The translations under genes and the position numbers were made by a program. 5,658 nt of DNA from CAIWHR01 sp035541655 (GTDB taxonomy: Bacteria; Pseudomonadota; Gammaproteobacteria; Burkholderiales; Casimicrobiaceae): positions 1 through 5,658 of the forward strand of contig DATKMY010000072.1 of assembly GCA_035541655.1 (NCBI GenBank). The letters are read 5' to 3'. The notes beneath the pieces are model-generated. The model did no database searches. It was not told the DNA's origin and was given only the letters and a program-made list of their open reading frames with translations. Shown here one piece after another: positions 1 through 5,276 of the stretch (the first letter of the stretch is position 1; the number at the start of each line of letters is the position of its first letter).

Positions 1-192
1 TGCGGCCGCGGGTTCGGTGAGCGCAGCAAGCTGCGGCCGATGCCGCACGCAGAGCTGCGCGAGCTTCTCCCAGTGCCGATGCGCGGTGAGCGCTGTCACG
101 CTGAAGCGCTCGGGATGGCGCGCCATCACGTCAAGCGCCGAATCGCCGATCGATCCGGTGGCACCGAGGACGCTGACGGCGCGCGGCTTCAT
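1..192 (-). CDS. dxr: 1-deoxy-D-xylulose 5-phosphate reductoisomerase, N-terminal part (cut by window edge)
   Basis: Only the first 64 codons are present; the gene continues past the left edge. The family converts 1-deoxy-D-xylulose 5-phosphate to 2-C-methyl-D-erythritol 4-phosphate with NADPH, the committed step of the MEP isoprenoid pathway in the cytosol. The visible protein starts MKPRAVSVLGATGSIGDSAL. GATGSIG at residues 10-16 is the NADPH-binding loop of the Rossmann-type N-terminal domain, and the stretch around residues 27-44 (RHPERFSVTALTAHRHWE) matches the usual second strand and helix of Dxr. The ATG at 192 overlaps the cdsA stop as ATGA, so translation is probably coupled to cdsA. 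The catalytic and C-terminal domains are outside the window, so intactness cannot be judged. The identification rests on the N-terminal motif plus the cdsA-uppS neighbourhood. Confidence 0.93.
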   Translation of the reverse strand, partial: MKPRAVSVLGATGSIGDSALDVMARHPERFSVTALTAHRHWEKLAQLCVRHRPQLAALTEPAAA

Positions 193-1025
193 CGCAGCGA
201 AAATTGTGCGAGCAACGCCGCGGCGGGCATCGCCGCGAGCAGCGCATCGATACGGTCGAGTACGCCACCGTGACCGGGAAGAAGGCGACCGCTGTCCTTC
301 ACGTTGGCGTTGCGCTTGAGCAGCGACTCGAACAGATCACCTTCGACCGAAAGCGCGGCGAGCGCGAGCGCGCAGGCGACCCAGATCGCGACGGCAAGCG
401 GCGTGGTCGCGGCGGAGCGCCCCGCCGCCGCCGAGAATGGCGTCAACGCGAGTGCGTAGATCGCCACTGCGGCGAGCGCGCCGTAGACTCCCTCCCACGT
501 CTTCCCCGGGCTTACTTGCGGCGCGAGCTTGTGCCTGCCGAACGCGCGGCCGGCGAAATACGCCGCAGTGTCGGCGATCCAGACGATCGCCATCGCCGCG
601 AGGACGAGCCACGGCGAGCGTGCCTGCAGCGCGACGAGTGCGACCCATGCACCGGTCAGCGCGATCCAGCCGACGATCGCCAGAGCGACTCCCGAGGAGG
701 GCTTCCAGCGAAAAGCAAGCCAGGGCGGCGCGACGATCACCCAGAAGGCCGTTGCAGTGCTGCAGGCCAGGAGAACGACATCGGCCCAGCGCGCTTCGTT
801 GCCCGTGGCAAGCAGCGCGAGCACGGCGGCTCCGATCGCAATGGTGGCTGCGACGAAGAGCGTCTGCGCGCCTCGCGCGTAGCCGGCGAGGCTCGCCCAT
901 TCGCTGGCCGCGATTCCCACCACGGCGAGCGATACAGTGCCCCAGCCGACAGGGGCAAGGAGGAACAACGCGGCGAGAACGAGAGGAACGAGGATGACGG
1001 CCGTCAGAATGCGCGCGCCGAGCAT
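189..1025 (-). CDS. cdsA: Phosphatidate cytidylyltransferase (CDP-diacylglycerol synthase)
   Basis: This integral inner-membrane enzyme makes CDP-diacylglycerol from phosphatidic acid and CTP, the precursor of bacterial phospholipids. The 278-residue product is a normal length. It is almost entirely hydrophobic segments separated by short loops, starting with a membrane segment at about residues 5-25. Conserved parts are IADTAAYFAGRAFGR (150-164), SPGKTWEG (172-179) and the family signature at about 233-260, with key elements SLLKR, the KD pair at 243-244, and PGHGGVLDRID at 250-260. These include the acidic residues expected to hold the catalytic metals. The ATG at 1025 lies 4 nt after the uppS stop and matches the usual start of the family. 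The frame stays open upstream to 1319, but that part overlaps uppS out of frame and looks like no CdsA. No strong Shine-Dalgarno is visible, so translation probably depends on coupling to uppS. Confidence 0.96.
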   Translation of the reverse strand: MLGARILTAVILVPLVLAALFLLAPVGWGTVSLAVVGIAASEWASLAGYARGAQTLFVAATIAIGAAVLALLATGNEARWADVVLLACSTATAFWVIVAPPWLAFRWKPSSGVALAIVGWIALTGAWVALVALQARSPWLVLAAMAIVWIADTAAYFAGRAFGRHKLAPQVSPGKTWEGVYGALAAVAIYALALTPFSAAAGRSAATTPLAVAIWVACALALAALSVEGDLFESLLKRNANVKDSGRLLPGHGGVLDRIDALLAAMPAAALLAQFSLR

Positions 1026-1029
1026 CGCG

Positions 1030-1812
1030 TCACGCCGGCCGTGCGGCGACCTGAACTGCTGCGGCCTGGACTTGTTCGCTCGTCCGGCCGAATCGGCGCT
1101 CGCGCTGGGCATACCATTCGATCGCTGCGGTGAGCGCAGCGGCATCGAAGTCCGGCCACAGCATTTCAGTGAAGTAGAGCTCGGTGTACGCGAGCTGCCA
1201 CAGGAGGAAGTTCGAGATCCGCTGCTCGCCACCGGTGCGAATGAACAGATCGGGTTCCGGCGCGTACGCCATTGCCAGGTAGGGCTCGAGCGCCTCGGGC
1301 GCGACCAGCAGCTCGTCACCGGGAACCTCCGGATGCGCGGCGATATAGCGGCGCACCGCTTGCGCGATGTCCCAGCGGCCGCCGTAGTTCGCCGCGACCG
1401 TCAGCGTGAGGCGGCGATGCGCGGCGGTCTGCGCCTCGCCGGCGGCGATCAGGTCGCGGATCCGCGAATCGAACATCGAAGTGTCGCCGACCACCTTGAA
1501 GCGGATGCCGTTGGCGTGCAGCTTCGCAACCTCCTGCTCGAGCGCGTGCAGGAAGAGATCCATGAGGATCGACACCTCCTCGGCGGGCCGCCGCCAGTTC
1601 TCGCTCGAGAACGCGAACAGCGTCAGGAACTCGATGTCACGCTCGATGCACGCGAGGATGATCGCGCGCACGGCCTCGACGCCCCGGCGATGGCCGGCCA
1701 CGCGCGGCAGCATCCGCTGCTTCGCCCAGCGGCCGTTGCCATCCATGATGATCGCGACGTGGCGCGGCACGCCGCGCGCTTCGGGTACGTCGCGGGTTGA
1801 GCTCGTGAACAT
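1030..1812 (-). CDS. uppS: Undecaprenyl diphosphate synthase (cis-prenyltransferase)
   Basis: UppS adds isopentenyl diphosphate units in cis to farnesyl diphosphate to make the C55 carrier lipid for peptidoglycan and other envelope polymers. The 260-residue product has every family motif: IIMDGNGRWA (21-30) with catalytic Asp24, AGHRRG (39-44) with the conserved His41, FSSENWRRP (68-76), NYGGRWDI (142-149), and DLFIRTGGEQRISNFLLWQ (188-206) followed by ELYFTEMLWPDF (211-222). It is a cytosolic, membrane-associated homodimer in known relatives. The ATG at 1812 was chosen because the protein then begins MFTSSTRDVPEARGVPRHVA, the usual length before the first motif, by memory of betaproteobacterial relatives. 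An in-frame GTG at 1839 would add nine residues. Neither start has a clear Shine-Dalgarno, so the start is less certain than the gene. About 73 nt separate it from the frr stop, and cdsA follows after 4 nt. Confidence 0.95.
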   Translation of the reverse strand: MFTSSTRDVPEARGVPRHVAIIMDGNGRWAKQRMLPRVAGHRRGVEAVRAIILACIERDIEFLTLFAFSSENWRRPAEEVSILMDLFLHALEQEVAKLHANGIRFKVVGDTSMFDSRIRDLIAAGEAQTAAHRRLTLTVAANYGGRWDIAQAVRRYIAAHPEVPGDELLVAPEALEPYLAMAYAPEPDLFIRTGGEQRISNFLLWQLAYTELYFTEMLWPDFDAAALTAAIEWYAQRERRFGRTSEQVQAAAVQVAARPA

Positions 1813-1885
1813 GCTCGTGGGCGATCGATTCGCGGACACGGCGCCCGGCGCTTGCGCGAGGCGATCGCGCTCGGGCTCCGCGCTT

Positions 1886-2443
1886 CTAGATCGCCATCAG
1901 GTCCGTTTCCTTCGCCGCCAGCACCTTGTCGATCTCGGCGATGTAGCGGTCGGTCAGCTTCTGGACGTCGGTCTGCGCGTGCCTTTCGTCGTCCTCGGCG
2001 ACCACATGATCCTTCAGCAGCTTCTTCAGGTGGTCGTTGGCGTCGCGACGAATGTTGCGCACGGCGACCCGCGCGTTCTCCGCCTCGTGGCGGACCACCT
2101 TGATCAGCTCCTTGCGCCGCTCTTCGGTGAGCGGGGGCATCGGAATCCGGATGACGTCTCCCGAGCCGGCCGGGTTCAAACCGAGGTCCGAATCGCGAAT
2201 CGCCTTCTCGATCGCGTGCACCATCTTCTTGTCCCACGGCTGCACGGCGATGGTCCGCGCGTCGGCGAGTGTCAGGTTCGCGCACTGCCCGATCGGCGTG
2301 GGCGTTCCGTAGTAGTCGACATGGATGTGGTCGAGGAGGCCCGTGTGCGCGCGTCCGGTGCGGACCTTCGAGAGATCGTGCTTGAGCGCCTCGACCGACT
2401 TCTGCATCTTCTGCTCGGCGGATTTCTTGATGTCAGCGATCAT
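1886..2443 (-). CDS. frr: Ribosome recycling factor
   Basis: RRF works with EF-G to split the post-termination ribosome into subunits in the cytosol. The 185-residue product has exactly the usual family length and no gaps. It begins MIADIKKSAEQKMQKSVEAL, then KVRTGRAH (26-33) in the helical domain, VDYYGTPTP (42-50) at the hinge into the beta domain, LGLNP (87-91), and IRIPMPPLTEERRKEL (98-113) returning to the three-helix bundle, with RNIRRDA at 129-135. The frame is open 20 codons further upstream to 2503, but that extension crosses the pyrH stop. The ATG at 2443 is fixed by a strong Shine-Dalgarno and by homology. The gene sits 53 nt after pyrH. Confidence 0.97.
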   Translation of the reverse strand: MIADIKKSAEQKMQKSVEALKHDLSKVRTGRAHTGLLDHIHVDYYGTPTPIGQCANLTLADARTIAVQPWDKKMVHAIEKAIRDSDLGLNPAGSGDVIRIPMPPLTEERRKELIKVVRHEAENARVAVRNIRRDANDHLKKLLKDHVVAEDDERHAQTDVQKLTDRYIAEIDKVLAAKETDLMAI

Positions 2444-2447
2444 CCTT

Positions 2448-2452
2448 CCTCC
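2448..2452 (-). promoter_or_regulatory. Shine-Dalgarno of frr
   Basis: On the minus strand GGAGG stands 4 nt before the ATG at 2443 (GGAGGAAGGATG). It rules out the longer frame start at 2503. Confidence 0.85.
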
Positions 2453-2476
2453 AGCGCCAAACGAATACCGGACCCG

Positions 2477-2491
2477 GGCGGCCGAGCCGCC
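2477..2491 (-). other. Small GC-only hairpin between pyrH and frr
   Basis: The minus strand reads GGCGGC-TCG-GCCGCC, a perfect 6-bp stem with a 3-nt loop, beginning 5 nt after the pyrH stop codon. No T-run follows, so it is not a typical intrinsic terminator. It could stabilise or mark an mRNA end, or be a chance product of high GC. Confidence 0.35.
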
Positions 2492-2496
2492 GGCCT

Positions 2497-3258
2497 CTAG
2501 CAATGGACGAGCGTCCCTTCGTCCTCACCCATCACGACGCGCTTGAGCGCCCCGGGGACCGAGATCGAGAATACCTTGAGCAGCATGTCCTGGTCGCGGC
2601 ACAGCGCGAGCGCGGTCGCGTCCATCACCTTGAGGTTCCTGACGATCGCTTCGTCGAACGTGAGCGTCGCGTAGCGGGTGGCCGTCGCGTCCTTCTTCGG
2701 GTCCGCCGTATAGACCCCGTCGACCTTCGTCGCCTTCAGCACGATGTCCACGCCCATTTCCCGGCCGCGCAGCGCGGCGGCGGTGTCGGTCGTGAAGAAC
2801 GGGTTGCCCGTGCCCGCGGCGAAGATGACGACGCGCTTCAATTCGAGATGCCGCAACGCGCGGCCACGAATGTAAGGCTCTGCGACCTGGTCGATCCGCA
2901 GCGCCGACTGGACGCGCGACTCGACGCCGGCGCGCCGCAGCGCGTCCTGCAGCGCAAGCGCGTTCATCAGCGTCGCGAGCATGCCCATGTAGTCCGCGGT
3001 CGCGCGGTCCATGCCGGCAGCGCCGGGCGCCACCCCACGGAAGATGTTGCCGCCGCCGATGACGACCGCGATCTCGACGCCCAGCCGCACGACCTCGCCG
3101 ATCTCGGCGACCATTCGATCGATCACCTCGCGGTTGATCCCGTACATGTCGGCGCCCATCAGCGCCTCGCCCGAGAGCTTGAGGAGGATGCGCCGGTAAG
3201 CGGGCGCCGCAGCGGCGGCGACGACGGCTGCGGGAACGGCTGCGGGCTTTGCGGTCAT
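2497..3258 (-). CDS. pyrH: UMP kinase (uridylate kinase, bacterial PyrH type)
   Basis: PyrH phosphorylates UMP to UDP with ATP, feeding UTP, CTP and UDP-sugar synthesis. The bacterial family is a cytosolic hexamer of the amino-acid-kinase fold, typically activated by GTP and inhibited by UTP. The 253-residue product shows LLKLSGEALMG (25-35) for phosphate binding, VVIGGGNIFRG (65-75), MDRATADYMGMLATLMNA (83-100), AAGTGNPFFTTDTAAALR (147-164) for UMP binding, KATKVDGVYTADPKKD (175-190) at the ATP site, and the ending MGEDEGTLVH (243-252). It carries about 20 extra N-terminal residues rich in Ala before YRRILLKLSG. The ATG at 3258 is supported by GGAG at 3268-3271, 9 nt upstream, and no other ATG, GTG or TTG codon lies in the extension. 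It follows tsf after 48 nt. Confidence 0.97.
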   Translation of the reverse strand: MTAKPAAVPAAVVAAAAAPAYRRILLKLSGEALMGADMYGINREVIDRMVAEIGEVVRLGVEIAVVIGGGNIFRGVAPGAAGMDRATADYMGMLATLMNALALQDALRRAGVESRVQSALRIDQVAEPYIRGRALRHLELKRVVIFAAGTGNPFFTTDTAAALRGREMGVDIVLKATKVDGVYTADPKKDATATRYATLTFDEAIVRNLKVMDATALALCRDQDMLLKVFSISVPGALKRVVMGEDEGTLVHC

Positions 3259-3306
3259 GGCGGCGGGCTCCGTCGGATGGCGGGACGCTGAAATCGCGAG
3301 GCCGTT

Positions 3307-4188
3307 CTACGTCTTTGCCATCGCCGCGACCTCGGCCGCGAAATCGTCCTTCTTCTTCTCGATTCCTTCGCCGACGACGAAGAGCACGAAATCGTTGACG
3401 GCGGCACCCTGCGCCTTCACGAGCTGGCCGACCGTCTGCTTGCCGTCGCCCTTGACGAAAGGCTGTCCGAGCAGCGTTACCTCCGAGAGGTACTTGGCGA
3501 CCGCGCCGTCGACCATCTTCTTGACGATGTCCGCGGGCTTGCCGGATTCGGCGGCGCGGGCCTCGGCAATCGCCCGCTCGGTCGCGACGAGATCGGCCGG
3601 GACCTGGTCTCCGGTGACCGCCTTCGGCTTGCTCGCCGCGACGTGCATAGCGAGGTCCTTGCCGAGCGCGTCCTGCCCGCCGGTCACGTCGACGAGCACG
3701 CCGATCTTGCCGCCGTGCACGTACGACGCAATGCGCCCTTTCGCGATCATGCGTGCGACACGGCGGATCGAGATGTTCTCGCCGATCTTCTGCACGAGCG
3801 CCACGCGGCGCGCTTCGACGGTCTCGCCGCTCGCGAGCTTCCGCGCGGCGAGCCCCGTCGCATCGGCGGGGTTGTCGCGCGCGACGAGCGCCGCAGCTTC
3901 CGCCGCGAAGGCGCGGAAATCCTCGTTCTTCGCGACGAAGTCGGTCTCGCAGTTCACTTCGACGAGCGCCGCCGTCTTCGCGTCCGGCGCAACGAACAAG
4001 CCGATCACGCCCTCGGCGGCGATCCGGCTCGCCGCCTTCGACGCCTTGGCGCCGCTCCTGATCCGCAGCAGCTCTTCGGCCTTCGCGGCATCGCCGCCCG
4101 CCTCCGTCAGCGCCTTCTTGCACTCCATCATGCCCAGCCCGGTGCGCTGGCGCAGATCCATCACCATGCTCGCGGAGATTTCCGCCAT
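3307..4188 (-). CDS. tsf: Translation elongation factor Ts
   Basis: EF-Ts is the guanine-nucleotide exchange factor that regenerates EF-Tu-GTP during elongation. The 293-residue product is the usual proteobacterial length. The N-terminal UBA-like domain contains LRQRTGLGMMECKKAL (12-27), the first family signature. The core holds EVNCETDFVAKNEDF (77-91), the second signature, whose TDFV (82-85) is the segment that contacts EF-Tu in known structures. Also visible are SYVHGGKIGVLVDV (155-168) and GKDLAMHVAASKP (176-188). The ATG at 4188 gives the expected MAEISASMVMDLRQ start and is preceded by GGGGAA at 4193-4198, 4 nt away. The frame is open 14 codons further upstream, but those codons do not resemble the family. 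It lies 99 nt after rpsB, with hairpins between. Confidence 0.97.
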   Translation of the reverse strand: MAEISASMVMDLRQRTGLGMMECKKALTEAGGDAAKAEELLRIRSGAKASKAASRIAAEGVIGLFVAPDAKTAALVEVNCETDFVAKNEDFRAFAAEAAALVARDNPADATGLAARKLASGETVEARRVALVQKIGENISIRRVARMIAKGRIASYVHGGKIGVLVDVTGGQDALGKDLAMHVAASKPKAVTGDQVPADLVATERAIAEARAAESGKPADIVKKMVDGAVAKYLSEVTLLGQPFVKGDGKQTVGQLVKAQGAAVNDFVLFVVGEGIEKKKDDFAAEVAAMAKT

Positions 4189-4231
4189 CTTGTTCCCCGT
4201 CCTGCGTTGTCGTTGCTTGCCCTGTCCCAAA

Positions 4232-4269
4232 CCCGTCCCGCACGCGGAACGGGCCGCTCGCGCCGGCCC
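4232..4269 (-). promoter_or_regulatory. Two overlapping hairpins between rpsB and tsf, possible attenuator
   Basis: On the minus strand, GGGCCG (4269-4264) can pair with CGGCCC (4256-4251) around a 7-nt loop. Immediately after, CCCGTTCCG (4253-4245) can pair with CGGGACGGG (4240-4232) around a CGTG loop, giving a 9-bp stem if one U-G pair is counted. The second stem is followed by TTTGGG, so it resembles a weak intrinsic terminator with a very short U-run. The two stems share bases 4251-4253 and cannot both form fully. Partial termination here would lower tsf and downstream genes relative to rpsB; this role is inferred. Confidence 0.4.
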
Positions 4270-4273
4270 TCGT

Positions 4274-4290
4274 TAGGGCGCGACGCCCTA
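4274..4290 (-). other. Perfect hairpin containing the rpsB stop codon
   Basis: The minus strand reads TAGGGCG-TCG-CGCCCTA, a 7-bp perfect stem with a 3-nt loop. Its first three bases are the TAG stop codon of rpsB. A terminating ribosome would have to melt it, so its formation would depend on rpsB translation. A function is inferred only from position. Confidence 0.45.
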
Positions 4291-5031
4291 GGTCGGCGAG
4301 TCGGCTGCGACTTCGACGAACTCGTCACTCGCCTCGACGATCTCCTGGATGACCGCGCTGCGGCCCTCGAGGATCGCGTCCGCCGCGCCGCGCGCGTACA
4401 GGCGAATCGCACGGCTCGAGTCGTCGTTGCCCGGAATCACGTGCGCGATCCCGATCGGCGAGTGATTGGTGTCGACGACGGCGACGATCGGGATGCCGAG
4501 CTTGGTTGCCTCGCTGATCGCGATCTTGTGGTAGCCGACGTCGATGACGAAGAGGGCGTCGGGCAGGCCGGCCATCTCCTTGATGCCGCCGAGGCTCTTC
4601 TCGAGCTTCGAGAGCTCGCGCTGCAGCGTGAGCGCTTCGCGCTTGTTCATCTTCTCGAACGTGCCGTCGTCGCGCATCTGTTCGAGATCCTTCAGCCGCT
4701 TGGTCGATGCCTTGACGGTCTTGAAGTTGGTGAGCATGCCGCCGAGCCAGCGCGCGTCGACGTACGGCATTCCGCAGCGGCGGGCCTCCTCGGAGATGAT
4801 CTCGCGGGCCTGGCGCTTGGTTCCGACGAAGAGCACCGTTCCCTTGTTCGACGCCAACTGGCGGATGTATTTCATCGCCTCCTGGTAGAGCTGCATCGTC
4901 TTTTCGAGGTTGACGATGTGAATCTTGTTGCGCTGACCGAAGATGTATTCAGCCATCTTCGGATTCCAGTAGCGCGTCTGGTGGCCGAAATGGACCCCGG
5001 CTTCCAGCATCTGCCGCATCGTTACCGACAT
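4288..5031 (-). CDS. rpsB: 30S ribosomal protein S2
   Basis: S2 binds late in small-subunit assembly, on the back of the 30S between head and body, and is needed for S1 to join. The 247-residue product has the normal length and all conserved blocks: MRQMLEAGVHFGHQTRYWNP (5-24), NKIHIVNLEKT (35-45), VLFVGTKRQA (66-75), RWLGGMLTNFKTV (94-106), LPDALFVIDV (156-165), GIPIVAVVDTN (179-189) and VIPGNDDSSRAI (198-209). The ATG at 5031 is set by a strong Shine-Dalgarno and by homology to the usual short N-terminus. A GTG one codon upstream is a minor alternative. The frame stays open to an ATG at 5190, but those 53 codons resemble no S2 and would begin at or before the predicted transcript start. It is the first gene of the operon. 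S2-mediated feedback on its own mRNA is known in enterobacteria; here it is inferred from the long structured leader. Confidence 0.98.
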   Translation of the reverse strand: MSVTMRQMLEAGVHFGHQTRYWNPKMAEYIFGQRNKIHIVNLEKTMQLYQEAMKYIRQLASNKGTVLFVGTKRQAREIISEEARRCGMPYVDARWLGGMLTNFKTVKASTKRLKDLEQMRDDGTFEKMNKREALTLQRELSKLEKSLGGIKEMAGLPDALFVIDVGYHKIAISEATKLGIPIVAVVDTNHSPIGIAHVIPGNDDSSRAIRLYARGAADAILEGRSAVIQEIVEASDEFVEVAADSPT

Positions 5032-5187
5032 CACGACTCCTTTCAGGGTTGGGCCACGACCCGCCGATGGCCGGAGCCGCGCGCCTTGCTTGCCGATCGG
5101 CGCGGGTTCCGGCACCCTGAGCTGCGGGTCTGCGAATTTGCCCTGCCGGCCCGGAAAGTTGGGCAAAACGTCAGCAGGGCGAGCTAA
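5032..5187 (-). promoter_or_regulatory. Structured 5' leader of the rpsB-tsf operon
   Basis: About 155 nt lie between the predicted transcript start and the rpsB ATG, long for a bacterial leader. It holds several inverted repeats on the minus strand. GCCCTGC (5180-5174) can pair with GCAGGGC (5146-5140). TTTGCCC (5167-5161) can pair with GGGCAAA (5143-5137), sharing bases 5140-5143 with the first stem, so the two exclude one another. GGGT (5117-5114) can pair with ACCC (5107-5104). GGCCA (5072-5068) with TGGCC (5056-5052), or alternatively GGGT (5062-5059) with ACCC (5049-5046), lie just upstream of the ribosome-binding site. Ribosomal protein S2 represses its operon through the leader in Escherichia coli. 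Whether this leader has the same fold is not established. Confidence 0.5.
5037..5043 (-). promoter_or_regulatory. Shine-Dalgarno of rpsB
   Basis: The minus strand has AAAGGAG followed by 5 nt and then the ATG at 5031. It is among the best ribosome-binding sites in the window and fixes the rpsB start against the longer open frame reaching 5190. Confidence 0.9.
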
Positions 5188-5193
5188 CATTCA

Positions 5194-5223
5194 ATTTTAG
5201 CACGCAATTTGTGTTCGTGGCCA
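5194..5223 (-). promoter_or_regulatory. Sigma-70 type promoter for the rpsB operon
   Basis: On the minus strand the -10 hexamer TAAAAT (5199-5194) is preceded directly by TGC (5202-5200), giving the extended form TGCTAAAAT. A -35-like TGGCCA (5223-5218) lies 18 nt upstream and shares four of six positions with TTGACA. The transcript would start near 5187. This AT-rich island stands out in a GC-rich region and lies upstream of the operon's first gene. The weak -35 is acceptable with an extended -10. Confidence 0.65.
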
Positions 5224-5276
5224 TCGCGACAGCCGTGCGCCAGGGTGTCGCCCCAGCCGCTATCTATCTGCGTACG

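Noticed and set aside
1026..1319. N-terminal extension of the cdsA frame into uppS
   Set aside because: The extra residues are an out-of-frame reading of uppS and resemble no CdsA; the ATG at 1025 gives a normal-length enzyme.
1861..1868. GCGATCGC palindrome, like the cyanobacterial HIP1 repeat
   Set aside because: It is an isolated occurrence in the frr-uppS gap of a GC-rich genome and the gene content is proteobacterial.
937..2500. Long plus-strand frames (937-1800 and 1406-2500) opposite cdsA, uppS and frr
   Set aside because: They are antisense shadows of intact conserved genes with no domain and no ribosome-binding site that I can see.
2525..4243. A 572-codon minus-strand frame across tsf and pyrH
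   Set aside because: It is an out-of-frame reading of tsf and pyrH with an Arg/Gly-rich, low-complexity product; both real genes are intact in their own frames.
3643..5187. A 514-codon open frame on the plus strand opposite rpsB and tsf
   Set aside because: It is antisense to two certain genes, its product is rich in Arg, Asp, Leu and His with no recognisable domain, and long antisense frames are expected in GC-rich genes.
5032..5190. A 53-residue N-terminal extension of S2 starting at ATG 5190
   Set aside because: The AAAGGAG site and family homology place the start at 5031, and the upstream ATG lies at or before the predicted transcript start.
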